Counted from the stretch's first letter, positions 37,597 through 49,683 are shown. The stretch is DNA of 64,000 nucleotides from Beaufortia kweichowensis (GCA_019155185.1 CM032811.1:6158075-6222074), one strand, 5' to 3'. Translations and numbers: made by a program. Notes: a model not told the origin generated them from the letters alone.

Positions 37597-40500
37597 TTAA
37601 TTGTTGCCCTCCCCGCCGTCGTCGTCTTGCTGGTCACTCGTCCACAGTGTTAAGTTGTCTCGGAGGAGTTGCATGATGAGGGTTGAGTCTTTGTAGGAGT
37701 CCTCGTTGAGGGTGTCGAGCTCGGCGATGGCGTCGTCGAAGGCCGTCTTGGCGAGGTGACAGGCTTGCTCCGGGGCGTTCTGGATCTCGTAGTAGAAGAC
37801 CGAGTAGTTGAGGGCCAATCCCAGTCGGATGGGATGGGTGGGCTGCATGTGCTCCTTGCTGATCTCGTGAGCCTCGTTGTAGGCCTTTTCCGAAGACTCC
37901 ACCACGGTGGACCGTTTCTCGCCCGTGGCCACCTCGGCCAGGTAGCGGTAATAGTCTCCCTTCATCTTCAGGTAGAAGACCTTGCTCTCGTGCTGGGTCT
38001 CGCTGCAGTTCTTGATCAGGAAGTTATCCAGTAGGTTGAGCACGTCTTGACAGACGGCCTCCAGCTCCTTCTCGATCTTCTCGCGGTAGGCCCTCACCAT
38101 CTCGATTTTCTTCTCGTTGCCGTCGGCGGAGGTCTTCTGCTCGATGCTGGAGATGACTCTCCAAGACGAGCGGCGAGCGCCTACCACGTTCTTGTAGGCG
38201 ACGGACAACAGGTTTCTCTCTTCGTTGGACAAGGCCTCGTTCAGCTCGGTTACCTATAAAGACAGGGCAAACAGAATGGCATTTGAAAAAAAATACTCCA
38301 GTTGCATAACGATATCCACACAAAGCTTCATCGGCTGCCTGAACGCATTGTGCAGCCATGGGGATGAGAAAGAGCTTTATTCCGAGTGCTGTTTCCATGG
38401 CAATCGTCTCATTTTGTACAGTAGTCCAACTCTATCTAACAAGACGACTGCTTCACCACTAATACACAATACACACGAGGAGAAATCACTTTGGCGATAC
38501 GCAGGGTGGGGGGAGGGTGAAGAGAGCTGGCAGGGGTGGGACGCAAAATGTTCCCACATACCCGACGGGGCAGCTGCAGTGTAAGTTAAGACGACCGCTG
38601 TGCGTCACTTCATGTGTTGGGTTGGCCTTTTTGTTGACCTTTTCTTCTGCCAAACTTGCAAGACCGTACAACCCATTTGCCTACGGTATGTCTGAATAAA
38701 TCACAATTTGAATTCATATTTAATACAAAAGAAGCTAATAGAAATTGCTTAACTACACAGATCGTTGTGGTTCTTATATTAACCTTTGTGGTGTGGTACA
38801 AATATGATATTAGGGGTTTTTGTGATGCAATGAATCATGACATGCAGACAAGTATCTGGTTTTAGCCACAAGATCTAAAATGATTGCATCAAAAACCCCT
38901 TTCTAAGAAAACAAAAGATGAGCTGATTTGAAGACAGCTTAGATCAATCAATAAAGACCAGAATACTGAAAAATAAACAGGACAGAACTCATAACAAAAA
39001 CCAAGAAAAAGTTTATGAATGGTTTAATTTTAAAATATAAATAAATGAATATCTATGTACATCAATCTTGGTTTTGTGGATAGATGTGATAACCATGTTA
39101 CCATTATAGCCATGATGCAATCAGACACAAACATATAGAGATGTACTGTACATACTGTAATCTAAAATCTAAATAACCAGTCTGATGATCCCTCTCATCC
39201 TGAAGTTTTCAGCTTGGCCAATGGCTGCTCATCTCTTTAAGCCAAACACATCAGGATAATGGAGACACCCATAGGCACTTTCCCATCATGTCTATAGCTA
39301 AATGGGCTTTTATCTGGGACTGAAGCAACTTTAGAGTTAAACTGCTTTTAAATCTCACCCAACGATCCATGAAGCTAAAAGGGCCTGTCCAGCATTAGAT
39401 ACGAAACAATCCCTTCAAGGATATGAACTTTCCGTTTTAATAGTCAGCTGGGAATCAGACCAAGCTAATATGTTTGTAATCCACTTTAACAAAATTGATT
39501 TTGTGGATCTTGTCTGTAGATACACTAAAACAGCTAATGACGGCTAACGCATCTGGTCCATATTACACATTTAAAAGATATGTCAAATACATTTTGACTT
39601 GCTGAAAAAGAATTGCAAAATCGCTGGTTGGGTAACGTGTGGACAAATCAAATCGTTGGCTTGAGTTAACCTAAAAAATATCACGTAATGTAAACCCACA
39701 GTTGTGTTTGTCCATATTTTAACCAACGTAGGGTTAAAGCAACCCAATATTTTCTAGTTTTATCACAATTCAATATCCACATAATTTAGTTGTATCTAAA
39801 TCCATGTTGCATTTAAATAGTCACATCCTCCTGTCATTGAAGTCAGCGATGCATTGCAACAACATTCCAGAAACATTTAAGAAACATTCAATCACTCAGG
39901 ACATAAGCGGTGACTCCTCCCCCCTAAAAAAGCATGATGTCAACACTTGACAAAGCAGAAATAAGGAAGCTCTCCTTAATGCCCCCAAACCTCATGCAGA
40001 TGGGGCATTAGAGCTTTAAATGCAGATGTTTCCCTTTCACCCTTCATAAAAAGGCCTTGATTTTATTACAGATATCATACAAAGTCCTGTATGGTCACTT
40101 TTTCAATATTGTTCAAATATTCACTGTAGATATAAACTGTGTATTGAGATACACTGTAATTCACTGTGATTGATGTAAAATATCTAAGGATGAGGGTTTG
40201 GATGTTAAGTGTAATGTGAATCGTAGACCCTGCTGCAATATGACAAGGATGGAAGATTCCAGAAGGAATTCTGCTGCCTCTAACGTTGGTTTAGAGGAAA
40301 TATCTTAATAACAGCCATATGTGGGAATGAAATAAAATACAAGATATAACACAAATATAAGCATGCGCTAGACAAACAGAGAACTTGGAGAATTAAAAGA
40401 ATTTAAAGAATAAAGTGTTTATGGCAATGCACAATGCATGCGTAATGAACAGCAATGATTTAAAAAAAAACGTGAAATGAAATAATAGACACGCTGCGTT

Positions 40501-41021
40501 TGTGACAATGAATAAACAACATGTCATGCATTAAAGAAAAATATATAAAGTGCATATTTATATTAAATCAAAGTGAAAAGTGACGCTGAAACTGATTTTT
40601 AGGCATTTGTGATGTGTCGTCTCATTCATTTCAATGAGGATTCGGGTAAGACAGCAGGCACCGCCCAAGATCCAGACTGTCTACACCCAATCCTCTGCAC
40701 TGTCATTAATAAAGCACTGATTTATCATAGATTAAACACAACAACATCTTAAAGACGCCCATCAAATGTCTTATTTTATTACTGATCAAGCTTGAATCAT
40801 CTTTTAAACGACCCATTTACAATCATACAACCTATAACATCTACCTATAAATGACACTCGTTGTTTCAGGATAATAAACACTTTTAGCGATCTAAAATAT
40901 AATACACATTAAGCCCAAGGGTACATTGACTTACCGACTTCATGGCTGCAGCCATATCGTCGTATCTCTCTGCCTGCTCAGCCAGCCGGGCTTTCTGAAC
41001 CAGCTGCTCGCGGTCAACCAT
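37597..41021 (-). CDS. ywhag: 14-3-3 protein gamma
   Basis: Phosphoserine/phosphothreonine-binding adaptor, a dimer in the cytosol, that regulates kinases, transcription factors and cell-cycle proteins. Two coding exons: 40935-41021 (MVDREQLVQKARLAEQAERY start, 29 codons) and 37597-38253, giving 247 residues, the usual gamma length. The sequence is almost invariant against mammalian gamma, including VVGARRSSWRVISSIEQKT, the RYLAEVATGEKR helix and the gamma-specific end WTSDQQDDDGGEGNN. Differences I can see are conservative, for example NEALSNEE in place of NEPLSNEE. The 2.7 kb intron (38254-40934) holds no recognisable gene. Teleosts keep two gamma copies (ywhag1 and ywhag2); which one this is cannot be told from the protein. 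A CArG box lies upstream. Confidence 0.97.
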
Positions 41022-41189
41022 GTTGGATGGTTACGGTTTATACGATCGTGTGTGTTTTTCGGGGAGAAATGTTGGTTTTGTGTGAGCTAGCGGTGTAATT
41101 CAATGAAGGAGAGCCGTTCCTCTGCAGCTGTTCCTCGCTGTCTGCGCTCGTGCCGACGGGCCGCCCTCGCCCCTCCTCGCGCTCTGGTG

Positions 41190-41252
41190 GGCTACGTCAC
41201 TATTCTATAAACGTGGGCGCCTCACGCGTGATGTAACAGTCCTTATATGGGT
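41190..41252. promoter_or_regulatory. CRE-like half site and CArG box upstream of 14-3-3 gamma
   Basis: A perfect CArG box CCTTATATGG lies at 41241-41250, about 220 bases upstream of the start codon, next to a GC-rich first-exon region. A CRE half site, tacgtca, is at about 41193-41199. These fit an SRF/CREB-responsive promoter. Binding is not shown. Confidence 0.5.
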
Positions 41253-42138
41253 GTCCAGAGGCCACATATGAGGGGTGATAGTGATACATCAGAGGTCTTG
41301 AAAAGAACAAATGCAGGATGGGAGAGTGAGTCAGACCCTATTACTGCATATGCGTGTAGTCTATGGAGGGCTGGCTTTTGAGGGCGCACTGTTTAGTTAA
41401 CATGCTAGCATTATGTCATTTACTGTATGTGGGCATGCTCAGAAAGGATAAAACTGATAAACAAGTTTGATCTTTATATACATTTAATTTGTGTCCATCG
41501 TATATATATTTTCTTGCTTTCAAAGTGAGCTGCAGCCTTAATGTTGTGGCATCAATGTAGGTACATCAATGTGCAAAAGAAGATACATTTTTAAGATGAA
41601 TTATGATTAGATTACAATCACTGTATATTTCATTTGGAGCAAGGCTGTTGTTTTACCCTATTAATACACAGTACTGATTGAACCAATTCTTCTCCTTTGA
41701 CCTGGTTTACCCTGCTGCAACTTTTGTTGTCCACAATTGACTGCCTTGAAAAGCTGAAAGGGACATACAGGGTTAGATCCTTGATGGTAACGGTTAACAG
41801 CTTGCTCTACTTGGCACAGTTCAGAACGGATGGCTCAGCCGATCAGAGACGCTGTGGATCAAATCCACTGTCGAGCATTATTTCTGTTCCTTAAAGCTTA
41901 TTGCAAGTCTGTGGTTTCTCTTGCACATTATGCAGCATTTATTCATTCTTTAAAAACAACTTTATTTACTGTTAAAGATGTTAAGAAGAAGTTTCAAGAT
42001 GGGACATTATTTAAAATTTTCCATTTCCGCCAATAGGATTAGTCTCTAATAGAAGATTAGCTTGGTCATCTCTCTCAATGTAAATGCATCACAACACGGA
42101 TAGAGTACAGACAGTAACAACCTGTCCTCTTCTTGAAG
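41253..42138. other. Spacer upstream of the RIMBP-like gene
   Basis: No upstream SH3, FN3 or coiled-coil exons of a RIM-binding protein can be found here. The short ORFs at 41697-42036 are not recognisable. Confidence 0.5.
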
Positions 42139-43274
42139 GGACATCAACTCGGACAGTTGCGAACATTAAAGAAGAAGACTGGAATGATCGGGCTGGATGT
42201 GTATCTATATCCAGATGGTCTCAGGGTGGCTACACCTGAAGATATAGAGAGATGGGAATCTGAGAGGGAAATGTTTGACCAGAATGTGCGTCTCTTTGTG
42301 GCTCTTTTCTCTTACAATCCTGCCGTGATGTCTCCAAACCCTGAAACAATGGAAGAGGAATTGCCTTTCGAACAAGGACAGATTATTAAAGTAAAGACGA
42401 TTTTGTTTTATTGTAATTCTCAATGATTCCAAAGTTTAACATGTATGACCAAATCCCATGTCATGATTGTTGTCCTACATACGACCCATGTTTTTTTTTG
42501 TAGATTTATGGAGATAAAGATGCTGATGGTTTTTACACTGGGGAGTCAGGTGGTCGCTTTGGTTTTGTGCCAAGCAACATGGTATCTGAGATTCCTGTGG
42601 AAGATGGAGAGCTTAAACATCAACTATTACAACAGGGATTTTTACCAGAGGAGACACCATCTATAGGCAAATATTTTCTCATTTATTTCTCTTTTGTTGG
42701 ATGAAGTAACCCGATATTCAGTACATTATTAAACATTGCGACCCACCCACCGCTCATTTGATCAACTTTGTACTATTAAATGTAGCACCTAGCGAATCGT
42801 CTTGTGTGCCAGATGATGTGAAGGTCCACAGGATGGTTGCTATCTTTGATTATGACCCTTGGGAAAGTTCTCCAAATATGGACATTGAGGTGATTGATAT
42901 GATTTCCTTTGACTTGATTTCCTTACATTAAAAACTCTGAATGATAAAATATCAAATGTTTGTTGTAAATAATTGTTTTGCTGCTGATTTTTTCACACAG
43001 GAAGAGCTTCCCTTCCGTGCAGGTGATATAATATATGTTTTTGGAGAAATGGACAGAGACGGGTTTTATTATGTGAGCATTATTTTCCTGATACAAGAAA
43101 GACTGGGGTGGTTGTTACACTTTTTCTAATAAATGTTTCTCTATATTTGTATAGACACATATAGGTTTATCTTATGAATTAAAATTGTATTGTCTTATAT
43201 TGTTTCAGGGAGATCTACATGGCTATCGAGGTCTTCTGCCATCAAATTTTTTGCAGCCATTGCCTTGGGATTAA
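42139..43274 (+). CDS. RIM-binding-protein-like C-terminal tail with two SH3 domains (5' end unresolved)
   Basis: Exons 42139-42390, 42504-42666, 42786-42889, 43001-43072 and 43209-43274. They encode two SH3 domains that match SH3-II and SH3-III of RIM-binding proteins, the synaptic scaffolds that link RIM to voltage-gated Ca2+ channels. SH3-II reads LFVALFSYNPAVMSPNP..EEELPFEQGQIIKIYGDKDADGFY..GFVPSNMV. SH3-III reads MVAIFDYDPWESSPNMDIEEELPFRAGDIIYVFGEMDRDGFYYGDL..LLPSNFL. The protein ends PLPWD. A normal family member is far longer, with an earlier SH3 and FN3 repeats; none lie upstream. The first exon could begin at an acceptor at 42139 or at an ATG at 42184. The intron after 42666 uses a GC donor. 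The neighbouring miR-142 hairpin suggests a TSPOAP1 (RIMBP1) relative. It may be a short paralogue or a remnant. Confidence 0.7.
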
Positions 43275-43750
43275 AGAAACTGAATAATCAATGAATAATC
43301 ATCAACATGAGCATGACATGAGATTGTGATTATAATCCATTCATTTATTATTAAAGTGAATTCATTTCTTATTAATCCGAGCTAACATATTATAGCCTTA
43401 AAGGACTGATAATGGACATTTAAAGATTATCAGCTTTAATATCAGAATGTGTCTTCATTACATGAAGATATTTATCTATATGCAGTAACTGCATTGGTAT
43501 TATTTTACTAATTTTAGTTCGCTGTGTCAATGAAGTAATTTTTTTCAAGATTACTTTATTTGATTTAATATTTAATGCTTTTAATGCATTGAAACATGAT
43601 GTACACACACTGATAAACTGTTTCTGTTGTTGCATTACAACCATCATTCAACACAAAAGCATAAAACAACCTTTATTATTATTTTTCAAAAATAAGACAT
43701 TTAAAGAGGCTTCAGTTTCTCGACAAGATTGTGATTGTCCATCGCAGCTA

Positions 43751-43838
43751 ACAGTACACTCATCCATAAAGTAGGAAACACTACACTGTGTAGTAACCTT
43801 TAGTAGTGCTGTCTACTTTATGAGTGACTGCACTGTAC
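43751..43838 (-). ncRNA. mir142: miR-142 precursor hairpin
   Basis: Read on the minus strand, 43802-43822 is miR-142-5p, with seed CATAAAGTAG and a GACAGC centre (recalled as the zebrafish 142b form). Positions 43763-43785 are miR-142-3p, beginning TGTAGTGTTTCCTACTTTAT. The loop between the arms is AAGGTTACTACACAG or close to it. The stem continues beyond the mature arms: CACTCAT pairs with ATGAGTG, and ACAGT pairs with ACTGT. miR-142 is a blood-cell-specific microRNA that shapes haematopoietic and immune cell fate. It lies 477 bases beyond the stop codon of the RIMBP-like gene, on the opposite strand. The identity rests on nearly exact mature sequences in both arms. Confidence 0.95.
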
Positions 43839-44515
43839 CTCTGAAGTTCCCGCCTTTTTCTCTTTGTGGTCCAATCGTCGCTGTGCATCCACTTCCTCTT
43901 ACCTCCATGTGCTCCAAATGTTCATTTCACAGCAGTTTGTTCAACCTGTAAGAAAATAAATGAAATTGCTTTAATGCAATTCAAATAATGTTTATATAGG
44001 GTTGGATGTTCGGCAGCATTGTGTTTTAAAACTGTTCACTATTCAAACTACGTCACTGTGAGCCACAAAGGATTACAATCTTAAATTTTATTCTTTGTGT
44101 TATATGTTAAAGAAAAGTTAAAGAATGCATGTGTAATATCTAACATAATTAACCATTGCATTATGTACACTACCTTTAGTTTTTCTGCTTCAAATAGAAA
44201 TATATGCACTTTAAAATTGATCAAATAAGATTAAGATAAGATTTATAGGAAAATACATATTGCTATTGGTATTGCTTTTTACAGCTACAAACAATAAAGA
44301 ATATTCATTGTAATAAAAAATGTGTTTATTTCTTTACTTTAGGTTTAATTGTACACAATATTTCACAGTGAGCAGGTTATGGTCTCATACAAGCAAATTC
44401 ATATGAATATAAACAAGTCAATCATAATATTCAGGCAAAAATTTTGTTTCAAATCAAAGAGCAGTAACTCACCCGTTCTCTGCCTGCTCGATCCCGGAAA
44501 CAACAGAGAAAAGAG
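43839..44515 (-). ncRNA. Possible spliced host transcript of miR-142
   Basis: On the minus strand a strong acceptor (pyrimidine tract then TTACAG) precedes a 43-base stretch (43903-43945) that ends at a GTAAGA donor. Upstream, a GTGAGT donor closes a possible first exon at 44473, with a TATA-like TTAAAAAG at 44540-44547 about 30 bases before a start near 44515. The reading frame is closed, so it would be non-coding. All of this is inferred from consensus motifs only. Confidence 0.3.
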
Positions 44516-44564
44516 ACAGAAGTTGTCGCCTTTTAACACTTTTTAAGCCACATGGTACAAACCA

Positions 44565-44590
44565 CAGGAAGAGGCCCTATAGATTCTGTC
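44565..44590. promoter_or_regulatory. RUNX/ETS-like composite site upstream of miR-142
   Basis: The plus strand reads accacaggaagaggcc, a RUNX-type ACCACA abutting an ETS/PU.1-type AGGAAGAGG. Another PU.1-like AAGAGGAAGTGG lies at 43890-43901 (minus strand) and AGAGGAAGTTTAG near 44767. They fit blood-cell expression but are short motifs. Confidence 0.35.
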
Positions 44591-44599
44591 TTAAAGATG

Positions 44600-47500
44600 C
44601 ACAAATGCACGCCTACTGGACTACAGAAAGTTTCGTTCTGTGTAAGTCTGAAAGCTATTGCCTTTTAAGGACATTCTAACTGATAAAAGGTACAGAATTG
44701 AAATGAGAGAAGATCATTTCAAGATCCCCAGGTCTTTAGCATGCATAAAAATCAGACAGAAAATAAAGAGGAAGTTTAGTTACCATGTGATCAGATTGCA
44801 TCAGGCTTCCACATAGTCTGGATCTGATCTAATATTCAATATTCAGTTTGCTTAAATATATGCTGGACAGTGCTAATAGTATATATCATTATTGATATTG
44901 ATATGATATTTTATGCACCATTATAAAAAAGGCTTTAGGCATTTTCATGTTGGAACCACTTGTAGAGCACTTTAGTTCTCGGGGGGAGGGGTGGTTGTTA
45001 CATTGTGTAAAACCACACAGTTTCATCAGCACATTATGTGTACTTTGTGTCAAATATGCCGGCATAGTACGTACTACAGATATGTGCAGTGTAATTATAA
45101 TTTAGACTTTATTTTTACCCCAGACTCCCCTGAGCATACGATACTTTGATAAGCAGAAATCATCTCATCTCTCTGCAGAATTTCCCTGAACATGATGTGC
45201 ACAAAATGGACTTGGTTGTCTAGACAACCCAAACCTCAAACTCTTGTTTGACACACAGAGAAGGAAGTGGTGGGGTGCAGGGACTTCTCTGTAATGCATA
45301 ATAATAATATGTAAAAACAGGTCAAACATGATTTTCAGAGATCCCACAGATATTACTGTAACTGACATGCTGTGTGCTTCTTTAATGATGCAAACCTTAT
45401 ATCCTGTGAACATTTAGAAAATACACTTTCTTAAAACACAACGTCTATAGCTATAGACATGCATCACAGTGGAATTGTCATTTTTTATTGTATTTATAAA
45501 ATACAATGAGTGTTTCTGTCACATTATAGATTGTGTGTTGTGTTTGATGTGAAGATATTTAGACGTGTTTGGGATAAAATGGCTGACTTCTTTATCTTGT
45601 TGAGCTGGCACTTTTTAACATTTTAATATCTTACAAACATAAAATGTTCATATGTTTTGGCTAATTTTGAATTGCAAACAATAAATATATTCTTTTTATA
45701 ATTGTTATTTAGCTTAATTTTTGTTTTGTTTTATCCACATACATTTGTCAGCAGTGTAATTAAGGACACTAACATCTGATAAAACATTATCAGGCAAAGG
45801 TGTTAACTGAAGGTCAGACAAATTTGATAAAAGTGATAAATAATTTTCACACTATGAATATAAAAATGGTTCATGGTTATTTTTCCCTTTGTTTCCAAGC
45901 ATCAAAGGCAGTTTTAATGTGATGTTTAAATAACAAAAATTAAATTAAATATCTGGTGCCTAAAGTTAAAGAAACACCAACCAAGTAAACTATCAATACA
46001 TATACTAATATTAGCATATTCTTTAAATTTACCTGGTGCATTGTCATCAGAGCTTATGAAAGAAGCTTGAAGATTGAATCTAAAGGTCAAATCCATGTTT
46101 GTCTTCTTTTTATCTGAGACACAAAACGCCCATTGAGTCATTCGCTGGGGTGAATAGAGTTGTTATCTCTTCCATGAACTTTATCTTGCAACTTTTTTAC
46201 AGCATTTACAATGTTTGTAAATTGGGTTTGCATCATACAGCTTAATTTGCACAATACTGGATTCACTCCAGAAATAAACACCACATAAACACAGCATATA
46301 GTCTTCAGCAATTATGGTACATAAAAGATTTGTGTTAGCAAGACAGGTTTAGATCAGGGTTCATTAAATTATCCTCTTTTTCTTTAATGTGCAAAAGGAT
46401 AACATTAAATACTTCCTAAATCACTTTTTTAGACAATAATGAGATATATTTGGAAAATTATATATTTTTTTTATATTTTTTTATTAAACAGCAAAAATTG
46501 TAAAAATCGACAAATATTTAGAATATAGTCTATTAATTAAACAATAAAAGTTATCATAAAGTATTGTTTCTGAACAGCAATCTGGACATCACCTTCTGTA
46601 TTTGGCTATATTCTGTATATCTGGACTTGCATGACCTCAGATAATTCCATCAAGAAACCACTAGGTGGCAAAAGTTGGACATGATATTATAGGCAAAGAT
46701 TTGTGACATTATGCTGCTTATCAACTTTAAGAATATTTGTAATCATGACTATTATTAGAGATATAACCATTCTCTGATCTTATATGTATTTATTAGTTTT
46801 ATTATTAGTATTTATTATGTATTTATGTATTATGTAATAATTCAACAATACTACTTTTAGAATATTTATTAGAATATTAGAATAATGTTTAAGAATATTT
46901 GTAATCGTGACTATTATTAGAGATATAACTATTCTCTGATCTTATATGTATTTATATGTATTTATTATACCACTTTTACAATACCAACATTTGATTTATG
47001 TCAAATATAGAAATCACATACAGTAAGAAATACATAAATATTACTTTTAGTAAATTTTTAGTTTTTTAGTAAAAAAACAGATAACTTTTTTGTTGCATTT
47101 TTTATAGCCGTAGAATTCTATATTATATATATTATATTAAATATATCTTCCATGAATGGCACATAAAGTTCGGTATGGTAAACAATATGGTTTTTAAACT
47201 TAAAACCTACATTTGCATAATACCAACTCAGTGAACAGACAAAACAGAACAAAAACAAAATGTATGCTTTATTATGTCCATCAGCACTTTTCAAACTGAT
47301 CCCACATCACATCATTCCCCAATGAAATATTTGGTGACAGAGTTTCAAATCTACATTGCTGAATGATTTTTAATAAATAAGCCATAATTAACCGGTATCT
47401 GCATGGTACACTCCAAAACAAACACCGGTTTTATGATCACAAGGTTTAATGCATCACTGCAGTGGTCTATAAAACATGAAAGGAGGGGTCATCAATAAAA

Positions 47501-47603
47501 CTGATATAAAAATACACCACCAAGGTTTACAATCATGAAACGTTTCTAAGGTGAAGCCGTTCAGGTTGAATATTTTACTCCAGACGAGCGATTAAGGATA
47601 AAA
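44600..47603. other. Spacer between the miR-142 locus and the carbonic anhydrase gene
   Basis: Strongly AT-rich, with no recognisable coding exons. It contains a local duplication near 46.7-46.95 kb, listed separately. Confidence 0.5.
46727..46955. repeat. Local direct duplication (about 65 bp, offset about 158 bp)
   Basis: The text ttaagaatatttgtaatc..actattattagagatataac..attctctgatcttatatgta occurs near 46728 and again near 46887 with two or three differences. Confidence 0.8.
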
Positions 47604-47801
47604 ATGTTACACTTTTTCATTCTACTTGCTATTTTATGCAGGGTTGCTACAAGTTCAGGTAGGTGGACAAAATTTGATATTATTTACTGTTGGATATACA
47701 ACTGCTTAAGACTATATTTATTTTATTTTAGATTGGTGCTATCAGTCTCAGGTATTTTGCAACAACACATGCAAAGGTAAGTAATGTTCCTCATTTAAAA
47801 C

Positions 47802-47864
<63 letters not shown>

Positions 47865-49624
47865 TGATATATTATAAAAGTAAAATGATTTATACTGGAA
47901 TAACATGAATAAATCTTTGTATAGGACCAGATAAATGGGCAACAATATCTTCAGAGTGTGGAAATAAAAAACAATCACCTATCAACATTGTAACCAATCA
48001 AGTTCTTCAAGACCATCGTCTGATCCCAGTACAGTTTAAAGGCTACCAAGAGACATTCAGAAGTGTAATTACAAACAATGGACACACAGGTAAATGTAAA
48101 TATAATATATATTGTAAATTGTGTATTTCAAAACCATTTCTTTTTAGAAAGTGATATGTTAATTTAATTTTATTAAACATTTACCAGCTCTATTTAGTCC
48201 ACTGTGATAAGGTTTTATTATGCTTTTTAGAGTTTGTCTAAATCTGTTGAATTGTCATATTTTTGTCCTTTTCAGTGCAAGTTAATCTGCATAACAGTGC
48301 AGTAATAAAAGGGGCTGATTTAGGAGCTGCTTACAAAGCCCATCAATGTCACCTGCATTGGGGTAAAAATGGTGGACCTGGATCAGAGCATACTATTGAT
48401 GGAGAGCAATATCCAATGGAGGTATAAGCCTACTTATGTTGAGATATTGGCTAATTTAAATGTGTAATAAATTATAAAGAACTAAGCCTACATCTAATTC
48501 TTGCAGCTGCACATTGTCCATATAAAAGAAAATTACAATTCTGTGGAAGATGCTGTCAGTGACCCTTCTGGTGTGGCAGTTCTTGGATTTTTTTATGAGG
48601 TAAAATTTTTACACACCTTTTTACAGTTACCTATTTATTTAGTTGTTACAGCTAACCATTTTGTATAGTTTCTTAGTATTTGGTAATATTTTACAGGAAT
48701 CAGAAAGTGACAATAAAAAATATGAAGCCATCATAAATTCTCTGAATAATATTACACTCCCTGGTAAGATTTCTTTATTAACCTACTTTCAGCGTTTAAC
48801 CTGTTAACTGTCACCGTTTCTCAGGAGGAACGGTGCAACTATAAATTAATGAAAATGTATAAGACTCAAGAGGAAATATTTGACAAATTTTCATAACAAT
48901 AAACATAAACAAAAAATAATAATAAAATGTAACTGTAATTTATAAAAAACCCTCAAAAATGGTTAAAAAATCTAATATCTAAAAAGTGAAAATTTAATTT
49001 AATTAATTACATGTGGTGACAGTTATCAGGTTAAAATCTACTATTTTATCTCATATGGTTAAGGTGTTATATATTATAGTGTTTAACATTGTCAAACGGG
49101 TCACAATATAAGGGTTGGTTATTTTATATTGTGTACTATAATAAAAGAAGAAATAAATCAAATAAAGAGGAACTTCATAACAACATATGAATTGTTTATT
49201 TAGGCACCAATGCAACACTTGAAGCTATATCAATAGATATGCTCATTCCTTCCCATGATACCTTGGGGGAATACTTTCGCTACCAGGGGTCTCTCACAAC
49301 ACCAGGCTGTTCTGAAGCTGTTGTGTGGACAATATTTCAGCAAACCATACCACTCAGCAAAGACCAGGTACTTTATGATACGTATAAAAGACCACATCTG
49401 GAGCATGCATGAATGACATTGTTTGTCGTCTGATCTTTGTCTTCCAGCTTTCTGCATTTTCAAATCTGCAGTTTGACAATCAGACTGCCATGATAAACAC
49501 ATACCGACCCATTCAGCCGAGGTATGGACGTAAGGTGTATCGCTCTGAGGGTTGTATTTTCAGTGTTAGCACTGTGTTATTGGTCAGCTCTGTTTTTACA
49601 ACCATTTCTGTTCTTACTGCCTGA
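47604..49624 (+). CDS. GPI-anchored carbonic anhydrase, CA4/CA15-like
   Basis: Zinc enzyme catalysing CO2 + H2O to bicarbonate and a proton, expected on the outer plasma membrane. Exons 47604-47658, 47732-47776, 47925-48089, 48276-48421, 48507-48599, 48697-48763, 49204-49367 and 49448-49624 give 303 residues. A signal peptide (LHFFILLAILCRVATS) is followed by WCYQSQVFCNN and the conserved KKQSPINIV. Zinc ligands are His114 and His116 (CHLHWG) and His139 (ELHIVH). The proton-shuttle His87 (NNGHT) and the substrate-pocket SLTTPGC are kept, so it should be active. Extra cysteines near the N-terminus fit the CA4 disulphide pattern. The C-terminus is hydrophobic after a small RSEG segment, as in a GPI signal. 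Fish have several CA4/CA15-like copies; which one is unresolved. Confidence 0.9.
47806..47862. repeat. (AT)n(GT)n microsatellite
   Basis: About 9 TA units followed by more than 20 GT units, in a carbonic anhydrase intron. Confidence 0.95.
48796..49034. mobile_element. piggyBac-like MITE, copy A
   Basis: The ends are TTAACCTGTTAACTGTCACC and, inverted, GGTGACAGTTATCAGGTTAA. This gives terminal inverted repeats bounded by TTAA, the target-site duplication used by piggyBac transposons. No transposase lies inside. It is 239 bases in a carbonic anhydrase intron. A second copy lies at 57.5 kb. Confidence 0.65.
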
Positions 49625-49683
49625 TAATTCTAGATCAGGTACATGTTATATATTTATTTCGGGGTTTGCATTCAAAGTACGTG

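Noticed and set aside
37756..38584. Plus-strand ORFs over the 14-3-3 exon
   Set aside because: They overlap a near-invariant 14-3-3 coding exon on the minus strand and match nothing.
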